64,000 nt of DNA from Microvirga ossetica (GTDB taxonomy: Bacteria > Pseudomonadota > Alphaproteobacteria > Rhizobiales > Beijerinckiaceae): positions 558,001 through 622,000 of the forward strand of contig NZ_CP016617.1 of the NCBI RefSeq assembly GCF_002741015.1, in the 5' to 3' direction. Position numbers and translations under genes: made by a program. Position 1 is the first letter of the stretch. Each line of letters begins with the position of its first letter. Below are positions 1 to 9,760 of this stretch, in pieces. The notes beneath the pieces are model-generated. The model ran no database searches and had not been told where the DNA came from. It worked only from the letters and a program-made list of their open reading frames with translations.

Positions 1-1126
1 CAACCAGCAGACGCAAGATCGTGTCGAGCAGGGTTGTCTTGCCGACGCCCGGACCACCGGTCACTACGGCCATCTTGGAGCCAAGCACCAGCTTCAGAGC
101 CTCACGTTGTGAGGTTGCCAGGGTCTTGCCCGTGCGGCCTTCAACCCACGGAATGGCCTTGTCGAGGTCGATCTCTGGCCAGGGTGCTGGACCAGACGCT
201 CGCTCGATCAGCCGAGACGCAATCGCTTGCTCGGCGAGATGGAGACCTTTTAGGAAGAGGCAGGTCTCGTCCCCAATGGTGTCCGAGACGATCTCGCCCT
301 TGGACAACTCCTCGACTATCGCTGTGCGGATCAGGGCCTCATTGACTTCGAGGAGTTGCTCGGCCAGCCGGGTGAGAGCATCGACCGGCAAGGCGCAGTG
401 CCCCTCGTCAGTCGCCGTCTGGAGCGCGAACGAGATACCAGCCCGGATGCGCTGCGGGGCAGTCTTCTCCATCCCGAGCTTCGCCGCGATGGCATCTGCC
501 GTTCTGAAGCCGATGCCGCGCACGTCCTTGGCTAGTCGATACGGGTCCTCCGTCATGACCTGGATGGCCTCATACCCATAGGTCTTGAAAATGCGAACCG
601 CTCGAGCGGTGCCGACCCCGTGCGCGTGAAGGAAGATCATGATCTCCCGCACCGCCTTCTGCTCGGCCCAGCCCGCCACGATGCGGGACGCCCGCATCTG
701 CCCAATTCCAGGCACCTCGGTCAGGCGCTCGGGGGCGGCCTCGATAATCTCGAAGGTGTCCACCCCGAAGGCAGCGACGATCCGCTTCGCCATGGCCGGC
801 CCGATGCCGCGCATTTGTCCGGAGGCGAGATACTTCTCGATCCCCTCGGCACCGGTCGGTGGGGTGGTCTTGAGCACCTCGGCCTTGAACTGCAGCCCGT
901 GCGTACGGTCGGTGATCCAAAGCCCGCTAGCGGTGATCCATTCGCCTGCGGAAACGGCTGGGGTGTGTCCGACCACCGTCACGAGGTCGCGCTTGCCCCG
1001 TGCATGTACCTTCAGGACAGCGAAGCCGTTCTCGGCATTGTGGAAGGTCACACGCTCGACCGAGCCCGCGAGCGTCTCGGGAACGGGCCTTTGATCAACT
1101 TGTAAGGGTCGAGTCATCTGGTTCAT
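1..1126 (-). CDS. RecD2-type ATP-dependent DNA helicase, C-terminus cut by window start
   Basis: The first 375 residues are visible; the gene runs out of the window before any stop. The order matches the RecD2 (RecD-like, RecBC-independent) family: an N-terminal beta domain (SVERVTFHNAENGF, about residues 22-35), tandem helix-hairpin-helix elements (MRGIGPAMAKRI; VPGIGQMRASRI; VRGIGFRTADAI), then the helicase core starting with Walker A GGPGVGKTT at about 356-364. The full family is about 700-750 residues, so roughly half is missing. RecD2 proteins are 5'-3' helicases in DNA repair. The start at the ATG at 1126 is preceded by a weak AGG; a second in-frame ATG lies three codons later. An imperfect LexA-like site lies about 90 bases upstream. 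Confidence 0.85.
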   Translation of the reverse strand, partial: MNQMTRPLQVDQRPVPETLAGSVERVTFHNAENGFAVLKVHARGKRDLVTVVGHTPAVSAGEWITASGLWITDRTHGLQFKAEVLKTTPPTGAEGIEKYLASGQMRGIGPAMAKRIVAAFGVDTFEIIEAAPERLTEVPGIGQMRASRIVAGWAEQKAVREIMIFLHAHGVGTARAVRIFKTYGYEAIQVMTEDPYRLAKDVRGIGFRTADAIAAKLGMEKTAPQRIRAGISFALQTATDEGHCALPVDALTRLAEQLLEVNEALIRTAIVEELSKGEIVSDTIGDETCLFLKGLHLAEQAIASRLIERASGPAPWPEIDLDKAIPWVEGRTGKTLATSQREALKLVLGSKMAVVTGGPGVGKTTLLDTILRLLV

Positions 1127-1451
1127 GGCGCCTGCCAGGAAAAGATCCCGGGCTCTCCGACTGTAGCGCTGGATGGCACCACTGACGAGGATGCTCTCCC
1201 TCTATTCACGTCAAAGGTTCTTGGTTTGTTTCAAGGCTTTTTTGCGACAATGTGGGTTAGCACGGACTCCATCAAGGGCAATTCGTGGGTTTAGTTGTGG
1301 TGCCAACTAAGCAAGCGCCTTAGGCGCGGACCTCCTCGGAGGGCCTTCAGAGCCGCTACAAGGCTCTCCATTTTTGGAAGCAAGGCCAATTCGCCGGCTA
1401 TGCTGCCAGAACTGCCAATTAGCAGGTCGCCCGGTAGCTTGGCCGGTGACC
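1127..1451. other. Intergenic stretch with one imperfect LexA-like site
   Basis: No convincing gene is seen. At 1217-1231 there is GTTC-N7-GTTT on the + strand, one base off the alphaproteobacterial SOS box (GTTC-N7-GTTC), about 90 bases upstream of the minus-strand helicase start. Small inverted repeats near 1317-1365 have no assigned role. Confidence 0.4.
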
Positions 1452-1649
1452 CTATCCTTGACGATCCTTCCTGCGGCTCGGGGAGTTCTGGCCTCCCTTG
1501 CGGCCAGCTTCGGAGGCCGATGCAGTGTTCTGGGCGAAATACCGTTTTTCAGCCGGGACGCTCTTGCCGCCTTTGCTTGCGATCTCGCGACGCCTTTCCT
1601 CACTCATTGAAGCAAAGCCGCGCTTTGGCGAGTTCTCATCAGCACCCAT
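1452..1649 (-). CDS. KGG-motif stress-induced small protein
   Basis: A 65-residue hydrophilic protein with the KGG signature twice: a block containing EIASKGGKSVP and a second ending EAGRKGGQNS, separated by about 25 residues. This is the arrangement of the KGG family (PF10685, GsiB/ConJ-like general stress proteins), which are small, disordered and induced by stress; molecular function is unclear. The start at 1649 was chosen over a longer frame because GGAG lies 7-8 bases upstream and the KGG homologous part starts soon after. The frame upstream is arginine-rich and looks non-coding. Flanked by a frameshifted small gene on the same strand. Confidence 0.75.
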   Translation of the reverse strand: MGADENSPKRGFASMSEERRREIASKGGKSVPAEKRYFAQNTASASEAGRKGGQNSPSRRKDRQG

Positions 1650-1783
1650 GACCGTTCTCCGAAAGCCCCTGGCCCTAGGCCGAGAACGGCCGGTTCTGGT
1701 AGAAGTTCGGGCGCTCCGCAAACTTATCTGGATGCTCCGCCGTCGGGCAGCCGCTCGGTTCGATCGCGCTACCCTTTCTGTCG

Positions 1784-2064
1784 CTACCCTTTCTGTGTGG
1801 CGTTCGGTTCATCAAACAGAATCCTGATGAGGCGCCACAGTTCGCGGTGCCCGGCGGTCTGTCCGCCCTGGAGCATATACTCGGAGATCTCGATTTGCTC
1901 CGTCCCGTTGTTCGAGCCCCGCTCCGGGTCAGGTCCACGTGCTGCCACTCGTGCTCGACGTAGAGGCACTTGGTGTCCGTATCGAACACCAAAGACCAAG
2001 TGTCGTCATTGTTGGCGACCGGGCCCTTAGCGGTCCCGTGCAGTTCTCGTCTCAACAGTGCCAT
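1784..2064 (-). pseudogene. Frameshifted small conserved protein (about 90 residues)
   Basis: Two overlapping minus-strand frames join into one plausible protein. The first begins MALLRRELHGTAKG at 2064, with GGGAG just upstream, and is sensible through YVEHEWQHVDL near 1930. The frame then turns into Arg/Ser-rich nonsense, while the neighbouring frame picks up NNGTEQIEISEYMLQGG and runs to a stop at 1784. A single missing base around 1905-1935 explains the switch. The restored product would be an acidic small protein of the type common as hypotheticals in Methylobacteriaceae. Function is unknown. A sequencing error is an alternative to a real inactivating deletion. Confidence 0.6.
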
Positions 2065-2468
2065 TGTGCGCTCCCTTGGTCTGCTATTGAGTTGGTCGAC
2101 CCAGCTCAATCATGGACTCATCGCCCTCACCCCCCATCTATGGTAGCAGCCAGGCGGCTGGCTGGAAGAATTCTGATTCTGCCTTCTCACGCGGTGACTG
2201 AGCGCCGCAGTATCACCCGCATTACAGGGCGGATCGATAGGCAGGTGAGGGGCCGCCCGCGCTGTCGCGGGCGACGTTAAAGACCTGGCGGGTGGTGAAA
2301 ACGCTGTAGAGATTCCACATGAGCGGGATTCTCCGACAGGGCGTGGTCCTCTTCGGCGGCGGTTCACAAATCATGAAGCACGGTGCACGCCTTCGCCTCC
2401 AGCTCTGGAGCCTAGCCGAAATGGTACAAGACGGCGTCCCGCTTTCCAGGTGGCGACGGGCCAACGAG
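2065..2468. other. Intergenic stretch without a supported gene
   Basis: Short frames on both strands look random. A minus-strand frame starting near 2320 (MWNLYSVFTTRQ) faintly recalls the N-terminus of SOS-associated YedK-type peptidases (MCNLYS) but has Trp where the catalytic Cys should be and loses the match within 30 residues, so at best it is a decayed remnant. Confidence 0.3.
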
Positions 2469-2744
2469 TTACTTGCGAGCGGCCATGAGATCGTGGGTGA
2501 GGACGGTAAGCTTGCCGATCAGCGATGCCATATCGCCAGGATCGCAGGACCACTGGGTGCCAATGGCCGATCCGTCAGCGGACACGGACACCACGGCGAG
2601 CGAGCGCAGCTTGCCTTCACGGGCGAGCCGCAGATGTTCCTGCAGCAGGTCGATCATCGATGCAGTGTTCTCATCGACCGGAGGCGTGCTAACGGGATGA
2701 AGCTTAGCCACCGATCCACTTTGATTTGCCTGCTTGTCGCTCAT
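2469..2744 (-). CDS. Conserved hypothetical protein, 91 residues
   Basis: A small soluble protein: a polar N-terminal tail, then ENTASMIDLLQEHLRLAREGKL (helix), a beta-like stretch LRSLAVVSVSADG, and a second helix MASLIGKLTVLTHDL near the end. The alternation of helix and strand and the clean codon use support a real gene. No catalytic motif is recognisable. The start at 2744 was chosen because the longer frame upstream is of unlikely composition; a GGGG run lies about 8 bases before the ATG. It is divergent from the next gene, with about 180 bases between them for promoters. Confidence 0.55.
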   Translation of the reverse strand: MSDKQANQSGSVAKLHPVSTPPVDENTASMIDLLQEHLRLAREGKLRSLAVVSVSADGSAIGTQWSCDPGDMASLIGKLTVLTHDLMAARK

Positions 2745-2924
2745 GGTGCACCCCGCAATAATTCCCAGGCTCTTACGGCCTTCTGAATAAGGATTCGCAC
2801 TAGACATGAACCATGCGTCAACACTAGGCCTGTGCAGCAGAAATATTGGCCGTGTCGTATTTCGACAACAGGACCAGGTAAGCTTAGCCAATACCATTGG
2901 CAGCGGCGCCAATGGGAATCTTTT

Positions 2925-3608
2925 ATGAACGCGCTGGAGCAACCGACAACTGCGCGGCGGTGGACACGGATGGATGATGGCTCAGGTGACGAGGTTGCAG
3001 GCAGCAGAACAGGGTTCGAAATCATGAGGAATCAGGTTCTGCTGGACCTCGGTCTGCCAGTCGACCGCATGCCGGAGGCTGAGGTGGCCTTGCGGTTGGC
3101 CGAGTTCATCCTGTCGCTTCCCGCCTCCGGAGCAATGGCCAGCGTCGCGATTGACGGGGCCAGCATCAAGGTCGGCGATGCTGTCGTCTTCGACATCGGC
3201 CGCTTTATGGCTGGCACCGGATGGGAGCAAGCCAAGGAGCCGCAGGTCGGCCGCAATGCCTGGACCGGCGTGTATAGACGCGGCGACAAGACCATCCGCG
3301 TGCACTCGCGGCCGGGCGAGGGCGACGTGGTCACCCAAGTCAACGGCCGCCGCATCGTAGCCAGGTGCAAGAAAGGCCCGCTCGTCCGAAAGCCCGGAGG
3401 ACCGGAGTACCCACTCCTCACGACGGCGCTCGGCCAAGCGATTCTGTTCGAGGTCTCTGCTGATGACATTGTGGTCGCCGCGGTGCCGGACACGCCTGTC
3501 TTCCGTAAGCTCGCGGAGACTTGGCGGTGCCGACCGCTGGTCAGACGGACCGGCATCCGGATCGCCCTCGTGGCGCGCGATGGCGCAGTCTCCGGCCTCG
3601 ACCTGTAG
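2925..3608 (+). CDS. Hypothetical protein, about 227 residues
   Basis: The frame on this strand has the better protein composition: a helix with LPVDRMPEAEVALRLAEFIL, then alternating strands (ASVAIDGASIKVGDAVVFDI; GGPEYPLL; DDIVVAAVPDTPVF). No signal peptide, membrane segment or known motif is seen. The start could be the ATG at 2925 or the ATG at 3024 (MRNQVLLDLG); neither has a strong ribosome site. The long opposite-strand frame here is rich in Arg, Ser and His and is judged a shadow. Function unknown. Confidence 0.5.
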   Translation: MNALEQPTTARRWTRMDDGSGDEVAGSRTGFEIMRNQVLLDLGLPVDRMPEAEVALRLAEFILSLPASGAMASVAIDGASIKVGDAVVFDIGRFMAGTGWEQAKEPQVGRNAWTGVYRRGDKTIRVHSRPGEGDVVTQVNGRRIVARCKKGPLVRKPGGPEYPLLTTALGQAILFEVSADDIVVAAVPDTPVFRKLAETWRCRPLVRRTGIRIALVARDGAVSGLDL

Positions 3609-3747
3609 CAGCACAGGCCGTGGTGCGCGATGGAGAAGGCTCTTCTGACTGTAGGACGTTGCGAAATTGGATGGCCTCTCTTGAGTGTGTGCACAATGAC
3701 AGTCTTGCACGCCCGAGGCCGAGTTCCGGGGGCGCGGTAAGGCCCGT

Positions 3748-3954
3748 CTACGGCCCCAGTGCGTCATGCCGGATTTTGATGGCTTGTGACGGGGCGTAGA
3801 CGAGCCTCCGGTGCCAATCGCACCAGCTCGAGCCCTCCTTTGTCGGGGCTCCACAACAGACGGCACGTCGAGGGTCATCGGAGACGATGTAGCGGCACTG
3901 CCGCGTGCCGATCTTGAGCAGTTTTGTTCGTTGTCTCGGGTCGGGCTCTTGCAT
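3748..3954 (-). CDS. GcrA-tail-like zinc-motif small protein
   Basis: A 68-residue basic protein. Residues about 18-53 carry a Cys/His pattern: RQCRYIVSDDPR, then CCGAPTKEGSSWCDWH and LVYAP. This closely resembles the C-terminal Cys-rich segment of the alphaproteobacterial cell-cycle regulator GcrA (CRWP...FCG...YC..H...YQP). The N-terminal HTH of GcrA is absent, so it is a stand-alone tail domain. It starts 11 bases after the dnaE2 stop, suggesting co-transcription with the SOS mutagenesis genes, though no clear Shine-Dalgarno is visible. The GcrA relation is pattern recognition; a role in the SOS operon is inference. Confidence 0.6.
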   Translation of the reverse strand: MQEPDPRQRTKLLKIGTRQCRYIVSDDPRRAVCCGAPTKEGSSWCDWHRRLVYAPSQAIKIRHDALGP

Positions 3955-3965
3955 GATGGGCTGAC

Positions 3966-6900
3966 TCAGTGGAAGTCGCGTGTCGCGACGCGGATGGCTG
4001 GTACAGTAGTATGCCGTTCCGGGACCATGACTGGCGTCGCATCGACAACCTCTTTCGGTCCGCCGCGCAGCCGGTCGCGCGTTCCGAGCTTTGCCTCATC
4101 TCCTCGACCGTGTTCCGCCTGGAATGGTTGATCCCGGTCGCCCACGGATCGCAGCAGGTGCGATAGATCGACGATGTGCTCGGCGATAACATGGGTCACC
4201 CCACCCTCCTTCTGAAGGCGTCCACGACACCCGATCATTCCTGAGGACAGGATCAGCCGGCGCTGCTTCTCAAACAGCGAAGGCCAGATCACGAGGTTCG
4301 CCACATCGGTCTCATCCTCGATCGTCATGAACATTACTCCTTTCGCGGATCCCGGCTTCTGCCGCACCAAGACCATTCCGGCTATCGTCAGCCTGCGGCC
4401 ATCCCGCATCATTCGGATTGCCGAGCAGCGATGAATGCGCTGGCGCCGCAATTCCTCCCGGAGGAAGGAAATCGGGTGTTGCCGAAGCGTCAGCCCTTTC
4501 GACCGGTAGTCCTCCACAACCTCACGACCCTCGGTCATTGGCGTGAGTTCTACATGCGGTTCATAGCCTTCCGGTCGGATCTGACTGTCCCGCTCATCGG
4601 CTGCTGCAAAGAGCGGAAGGGGGGCATCCGAAAGGCCTTTGATTGTCCAGAGAGCGTCCCGTCGACTGACCCCGATCGGTCCGTAGGCATCCGCGTCCGC
4701 TAGTCGCTCGAGAGCCGCGACGGAAATTCCAGCCCGACGCCAGAGATCCTCGATCGATGTGAAAGGATGGTTCGCCTGGGCCAATGGGATCATGGCCGCC
4801 TCAGAGTTCTTTAACCCCGCGATCAGCCTTAACCCGAGGCGAACCGCGAACCGTTTCGGGTTCCGCGTCGGCTCGAGCGTGCAGTCCCAACGCGAGTGGT
4901 TGATGTCGATAGGGCGGATTTCGACTCCATGGTTTCGTGCATCCCGAACCAACTGCGCGGGAGCATAAAAGCCCATCGGCTGGGCGTTCAAGATCGCACA
5001 GCAGAAGACGTCCGGATGGTGGCATTTCATCCAGGACGAGGCATAGGCGATCTTGGCGAACGAGGCTGCATGGCTCTCCGGGAAGCCATAGGATCCGAAG
5101 CCCTCGAGCTGCTTGAAGGTTCTCTCCGCGAACTCCGGGTCGTAACCACGCGCGGTCATGCCGCTCACGAGCTTGTCCCGGAACTTGGTGACGCCCGCCG
5201 TCAGTTTGAACGTCGCCATAGCCCGCCTGAGTTGGTCCGCCTCGGACGGCGCGAACCCGGCGCATTCGATGGCCACCCGCATGGCCTGCTCCTGAAACAG
5301 CGGCACCCCGAGTGTCTTTTCCAGAACACGCCGGAGCTCGGGCTGGGGATAGTCCGGTTTCTCGTGACCTTCCCGTCGGCGGAGATATGGATGCACCATG
5401 TCGCCCTGGATCGGTCCCGGCCGAACGATCGCCACCTGGATGACGAGGTCATAGAAGATCCTCGGCTTGATGCGGGGAAGCATCGCCATTTGGGCGCGGC
5501 TCTCGATCTGGAAGACGCCGACCGTGTCGGCCTTCTGAATCATGCGATAGGTCGGGCCGTCCTTCAGCGGGATCGTGGCGATCTCCCGCTCCTCGCCCTT
5601 ATGCTCCCGCAGAAGGTCGAAGGCCCGGCGCATGCAGCCGAGCATGCCGAGGCCCAGCACATCCACCTTCATGAATTTCAGGATGTCGATATCGTTCTTG
5701 TCCCATTCGATCACCTGCCGGTTCTCCATGGCGGCAGGCTCGATCGGCACGAGATCGTCGAGACGATCCTGGGTCAGCACAAAGCCGCCCGGATGCTGCG
5801 AGAGATGCCGGGGGGCTCCAATCAGCTCCGAGGCCAGTTCGAGCGTCATCCGCAGCCGCGGATCCTTGAGATTGAGGTTGAGCGCCTCGGCCTCCTTTTC
5901 CGTCACGCCATCGTTGCCCCAGCCCCAGACGAGGCCCGACAGGCCGGCGGTCACGTCCTCCGGCAGGCCCATGACCTTGCCGACTTCCCGCACGGCGCCA
6001 CGGGCACGGTAGGTAATCACCACTCCAGTCAGAGCCGCACGATGCCGGCCATAGGTGTCGTAGATCCACTGGATCACATCCTCCCGGCGCTCGTGCTCGA
6101 AGTCCACATCGATGTCGGGCGGCTCACGCCGCTCCTCGGACACGAAGCGCTCGAACAGGAGATCGTGCTCGATTGGATTGATCGAGGTGATGCCGAGCAC
6201 GTAGCAGACCGCGGAGTTAGCGGCCGACCCGCGCCCCTGACACAGAATGCCTCGCGTCCGCGCAAACTGGACGATGGCATTGACCGTGAGGAAGTATGGC
6301 GCGTAGTCCAACTTCTCGATCAGATGAAGCTCGTGCCGGATCGTTCCGGCCACCGTGTCGGGAACACCACTAGGGTAGCGACGGCTCGCGCCGTCCCAGG
6401 TCAGGCGCTCCAACTTCTCCTGAGCGGTCTCACCCGGATCGGTTTCAGTCGGATACTGATAGCGCAGCTCGTCGAGGGAGAATGTGCAGCGATCAAGTAG
6501 TTCCTCGATGCGGTGGAAGGCTCCAGAATGCCGTACAAACAGACGCTGCATCTCGGCTGGATCCTTCAGATGTCGATCCGAATTGCGCTCCAGCAGGAAG
6601 CCCGCAGCGTCGATCGTGCAGCCCTCCCGGATGCAGGTGACGACATCCTGCAGCCGGCGCCGATCCGGATGGTGATAGAGGATGTCACCGAGTGCGACGG
6701 TTGGAACGCAGGCGATCCGGGCAGCTTCTTCGACCTCATGCAGACGCAGGTGTTCGTTTTGAGAGAACCGGCGGATCAGGGCCATGTAGGCGCGATGACC
6801 GAAGGTGGATTTCAGGCGCGACAGGTTCGCTTTGAGTGTGCCGTTCGCCTCATCGGCCAGGAGGACCGCTAGCAGACCCTCGCTCCACTGGACGACATCA

Positions 6901-7229
6901 TCCCATGTCAGAAAGCATTTGCCTTTCCCACAGCGGCTCTTTCCGATGCTTAGCAATCGGCACAGCCGCGAATAGGCCGGGCGATTCGTCGGATAGACGA
7001 GGAGGGACGTGCCGTCGGTCAGATCAAGCCGGCATCCGACCACCAGGCGCACGCCTGTGTCCTTTGAGGCTTCATACGCGCGGACGATCCCGGCCAGAGA
7101 ATTCCGATCGGTAATTCCCAGCGCCGATATTCCGAGCAGCTTAGCCTGCTCGAACAGTTCGGCCGGACTGGATGCGCCGCGTAGAAACGAGAAATGGGTG
7201 GTGACCTGCAGGTCGGCATACACGGTCAT
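3966..7229 (-). CDS. dnaE2: Error-prone DNA polymerase III alpha subunit DnaE2 (ImuC)
   Basis: The 1087-residue product matches the length and order of DnaE2/ImuC: an N-terminal PHP domain ([24 protein letters not shown]), the C-family polymerase core with GRGSAANS and the catalytic [13 protein letters not shown], the DVLGLGML motif, the HhH region and a C-terminal OB fold. It is the catalytic translesion polymerase of the ImuA-ImuB-DnaE2 mutasome, responsible for damage-induced mutagenesis. The start at 7229 was chosen because its ATG overlaps the imuB stop (ATGA) and gives the family N-terminus [15 protein letters not shown]. Third gene of the SOS operon with imuA and imuB. Confidence 0.95.
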   Translation of the reverse strand: MTVYADLQVTTHFSFLRGASSPAELFEQAKLLGISALGITDRNSLAGIVRAYEASKDTGVRLVVGCRLDLTDGTSLLVYPTNRPAYSRLCRLLSIGKSRCGKGKCFLTWDDVVQWSEGLLAVLLADEANGTLKANLSRLKSTFGHRAYMALIRRFSQNEHLRLHEVEEAARIACVPTVALGDILYHHPDRRRLQDVVTCIREGCTIDAAGFLLERNSDRHLKDPAEMQRLFVRHSGAFHRIEELLDRCTFSLDELRYQYPTETDPGETAQEKLERLTWDGASRRYPSGVPDTVAGTIRHELHLIEKLDYAPYFLTVNAIVQFARTRGILCQGRGSAANSAVCYVLGITSINPIEHDLLFERFVSEERREPPDIDVDFEHERREDVIQWIYDTYGRHRAALTGVVITYRARGAVREVGKVMGLPEDVTAGLSGLVWGWGNDGVTEKEAEALNLNLKDPRLRMTLELASELIGAPRHLSQHPGGFVLTQDRLDDLVPIEPAAMENRQVIEWDKNDIDILKFMKVDVLGLGMLGCMRRAFDLLREHKGEEREIATIPLKDGPTYRMIQKADTVGVFQIESRAQMAMLPRIKPRIFYDLVIQVAIVRPGPIQGDMVHPYLRRREGHEKPDYPQPELRRVLEKTLGVPLFQEQAMRVAIECAGFAPSEADQLRRAMATFKLTAGVTKFRDKLVSGMTARGYDPEFAERTFKQLEGFGSYGFPESHAASFAKIAYASSWMKCHHPDVFCCAILNAQPMGFYAPAQLVRDARNHGVEIRPIDINHSRWDCTLEPTRNPKRFAVRLGLRLIAGLKNSEAAMIPLAQANHPFTSIEDLWRRAGISVAALERLADADAYGPIGVSRRDALWTIKGLSDAPLPLFAAADERDSQIRPEGYEPHVELTPMTEGREVVEDYRSKGLTLRQHPISFLREELRRQRIHRCSAIRMMRDGRRLTIAGMVLVRQKPGSAKGVMFMTIEDETDVANLVIWPSLFEKQRRLILSSGMIGCRGRLQKEGGVTHVIAEHIVDLSHLLRSVGDRDQPFQAEHGRGDEAKLGTRDRLRGGPKEVVDATPVMVPERHTTVPAIRVATRDFH

Positions 7230-8725
7230 GCAAAGAACCCGTGCATCCACCAGCGGCCGCCCTCAGACATTGGCGCATCACGGAAGATCCAGAAGCGAGC
7301 ACCCTCGGTCGTTTCGAGCCGGTAGTAATCCCGGATCCACTTCTGCTCATCGCCGAGCCACCACTCGGAGGTGATGCGTTCCGGCCCATCCGCCTTCGTG
7401 ACCTTGTAGCGGACACGGCGCCAGATGAATGACCCGGGCGGGTGATCCGGCAGCAGGGCCGTCGTCATGATCGATTCCGGCGGATCAAGGAGGCGGGTGG
7501 GACGCTCCAGGCTTTCCGGCCAGCTGGATTCCGATGGTGGTGCGAGAGCTGAAATCCTCCTTGTCATGCGCTCCGGGACGCGGGATTGGACCGGAGCAAG
7601 CCGATAGACGCGATCTTCCCCAATGCGAGCGGTCAGCCGGTCAACGAGTTGGCTTAGATCGACAGCTTCGTCCTCGGCCTCGATCCCTCTTACGACTGTC
7701 TGCTTCTCAGACAGTGGATCGACGCGGTTGGCTACGAGGACGATTTCCTCGATGCCAAAGCCTGGGTCGACGGTCTCAATTTTCTCATCGAACAGCTTTG
7801 CCAAGTGAACGTGGTCCCGGGTGGCCTTGGCTGTCCCGACGCGAAGTGAAGCACCTTTCTGATCCACCCGGCGGACGATCAGGTCGAGACGACGGACACC
7901 TTCGCCGCGGTTCCCGAGTGATTGACACATCTCCTCTGCGAGCCGTCGCACCACCAACTTCAGGTCCTCCAGCCGGCCGATCGGCTCCGCAAAGGCGCGG
8001 GATGCAATAACCGCCTCCTCCGGAATCATCGGCGTGATCGGCTCGAAGGCATGCCCCAGCGCCTGATCCAAGCGCAGGCTTGCTTCGCGGCCGAAGCGGC
8101 GCACCATCGGGGCCCGCGGCATGGCGGCGAGCTGACCGACACGCTCGACACCCAGGCGATGCATGGTGCTCACTGTCTCATGAGAGAGCCGGAGGGCTTG
8201 CACGGGCAGGGCCGAAACAGCGTCGACTGTCCGGCCTGGTGGAATAATTCCGCCCTTGCCGTACCGCGCAACGGCCCATGCCGCACCGGGCACATCGGCG
8301 ATCGCCGCGCGGGCATGAATCCCGTTGTTCTCCACACGATCAATCAGCTTGTTGAGCAGAGCTTCCTCGCCTCCAAAGAGATGCTCCACTCCCGCGATGT
8401 CGATCCAGATTCCGTCTGGAGGATCGGGTGCGACGACAGGTGAAAAGCGGATCAGCCATTCTGCGAGCTGCCGCAGCGATGCACTTTCACCATCCGGATC
8501 GGCATCGATGATGTGCAGATCCGGGACCATGGCCTGTGCTTTGGCAACGGCCATTCCCTCGATCAGGCCGACTTTCCGTGCGGCCAGGCATGCAGACGCA
8601 ATCAGCCGGCGCGAGCCCTGCTTGTTCACGGTCACAAGCGGCTTCTCGCGCGGCGGGTCACCGAACTTGCGCCTGATCCTGTCGGTTGGCCAAGTCAGCA
8701 GGTAGAGCGAGACGACCCTGCGCAT
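7226..8725 (-). CDS. imuB: ImuB, Y-family polymerase-like mutasome subunit
   Basis: A 499-residue Y-family polymerase relative. The N-terminus [15 protein letters not shown], the [15 protein letters not shown] palm segment and the HhH-containing middle ([15 protein letters not shown]) are typical. ImuB proteins have lost the polymerase active-site acids and act as an adaptor linking ImuA, DnaE2 and the beta clamp; here the first palm acidic residue is replaced in SLYLLTW. The start at 8725 has GGAGG upstream. It overlaps the imuA 3' end by 68 bases and the dnaE2 start by 4 bases, so the three are translated as one unit. Confidence 0.93.
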   Translation of the reverse strand: MRRVVSLYLLTWPTDRIRRKFGDPPREKPLVTVNKQGSRRLIASACLAARKVGLIEGMAVAKAQAMVPDLHIIDADPDGESASLRQLAEWLIRFSPVVAPDPPDGIWIDIAGVEHLFGGEEALLNKLIDRVENNGIHARAAIADVPGAAWAVARYGKGGIIPPGRTVDAVSALPVQALRLSHETVSTMHRLGVERVGQLAAMPRAPMVRRFGREASLRLDQALGHAFEPITPMIPEEAVIASRAFAEPIGRLEDLKLVVRRLAEEMCQSLGNRGEGVRRLDLIVRRVDQKGASLRVGTAKATRDHVHLAKLFDEKIETVDPGFGIEEIVLVANRVDPLSEKQTVVRGIEAEDEAVDLSQLVDRLTARIGEDRVYRLAPVQSRVPERMTRRISALAPPSESSWPESLERPTRLLDPPESIMTTALLPDHPPGSFIWRRVRYKVTKADGPERITSEWWLGDEQKWIRDYYRLETTEGARFWIFRDAPMSEGGRWWMHGFFA

Positions 8726-9392
8726 TGCAGGCCTCCAAAATCCAGGAACGGGGTTCCGCACCCCGGCAGCGCACGAGCTCAACCTGCCAGCGGCCGCGTT
8801 TAAGGCCGCCGGCAGGAACAACCTCCGACGGGACCGGCGACACGCGCCATCGCGTCGAGGCAGCGGTGGGAAGCTTGGTCAGGTCCTTCTGAGCGACCGT
8901 CCACCAGCGCCGGATGACCAGGGCGGGAACGCCTGAAGCCTCCGCGGCCACCTGCAGGCGACGGGAGGTGGTGAGGCCGAGCCGGGAGACTTCGCCGATG
9001 ACCGCGCCCAGGCCTTTCTGATGTAGGCCCTCTTCGATGAGCGGCAGAACGTCGGCATCACGATTGGTCTCGGCGTAAATGACACGATCCGGATGAAGGC
9101 TGACCTTCATCAGGCCAGGAGCAAACAGATCGCGCCGGGTCAGGCACCAGAGCACCGGACCTTTGAGGCGGGCGGCAATCCCCGCCGTGAAGAACGTGGC
9201 GGACCCGGCAAACTCCGCTGCTGGCCCATGCTCGACCACCTCGTGCAGGGCTCCGAGGGTAAGCCCTCGTCCCGGCAGATGCCGGTCGAGCGCTAAAACG
9301 CCAAAGGGCAGGAACTTGCGCGAGCCATACGTCCCGCCAAGCCTCTCGATCTGGCGCCTCAAGTCGTCGATGACTTCGCGCCGGGTGACCAT
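8658..9392 (-). CDS. imuA: ImuA, RecA/SulA-like SOS mutagenesis protein
   Basis: First gene of the SOS mutagenesis operon; 244 residues. The family pattern is present: LPFGVLALDRHLPGRGL near the N-terminus, LGALHEVVEHGPAAEFAG, then a degenerate RecA-like fold (GPVLWCLTRRDLFAPGL; RVIYAETNRDADVLPLIEEGL) without a good Walker A. ImuA works with ImuB and DnaE2 in damage-induced translesion synthesis. The start at 9392 is preceded by AGGAGGGAGGTGA within 20 bases. A perfect LexA box lies 34-48 bases upstream, so SOS induction is expected. Confidence 0.93.
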   Translation of the reverse strand: MVTRREVIDDLRRQIERLGGTYGSRKFLPFGVLALDRHLPGRGLTLGALHEVVEHGPAAEFAGSATFFTAGIAARLKGPVLWCLTRRDLFAPGLMKVSLHPDRVIYAETNRDADVLPLIEEGLHQKGLGAVIGEVSRLGLTTSRRLQVAAEASGVPALVIRRWWTVAQKDLTKLPTAASTRWRVSPVPSEVVPAGGLKRGRWQVELVRCRGAEPRSWILEACNAQGRLALPADLANRQDQAQVR

Positions 9393-9425
9393 CGGTCAAG
9401 CTCACCTCCCTCCTGCGACAAAATG

Positions 9426-9440
9426 GAACAAAACAAGAAC
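9426..9440 (-). promoter_or_regulatory. LexA (SOS) box of imuA-imuB-dnaE2
   Basis: GAAC-N7-GAAC on the + strand (GTTC-N7-GTTC read on minus), the perfect alphaproteobacterial LexA operator, placed 34 bases upstream of the imuA start. Confidence 0.85.
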
Positions 9441-9760
9441 ATATGCCGCTGCGTAGAGTCAATGTGAGGTTCGCCCAAGCGCCTGTGGATATCGGGGAGG
9501 AGAGTGTTGCAATGGTGGGATCGATGTGTTTGGCGCCGAGCGTTGATCCTTCTGGCCCTCGACGGCGGTGCCGGTGACCCAGGATCCCCGCAGGTTCTCG
9601 ACAAGGTCGAAGCCGAAGTGGCGATCCCGCTGGCTGCCTCTCCTGAGAGGCTCGTCATCCCTCTCGCATCGCTCTCCGCCAGGAAAAGCTCAACGGCCGG
9701 AACATGCATCCTATTGGCATCCAGTACGTTATTCCAACCTGGGCCATGAGGGAGGAAGCC

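Noticed and set aside
2222-2320. MWNLYS... frame resembling the YedK/HMCES N-terminus
   Set aside because: Catalytic Cys2 is Trp and similarity ends within 30 residues; too weak to call even as a pseudogene.
2982-3878. Long minus-strand frame opposite the hypothetical gene at 2925-3608
   Set aside because: Composition rich in Arg, His and Asp without structure; the opposite strand has the better protein pattern.
4896-6500. 534-codon plus-strand frame inside dnaE2
   Set aside because: Antisense shadow of a gene whose minus-strand product has unmistakable DnaE2 motifs.
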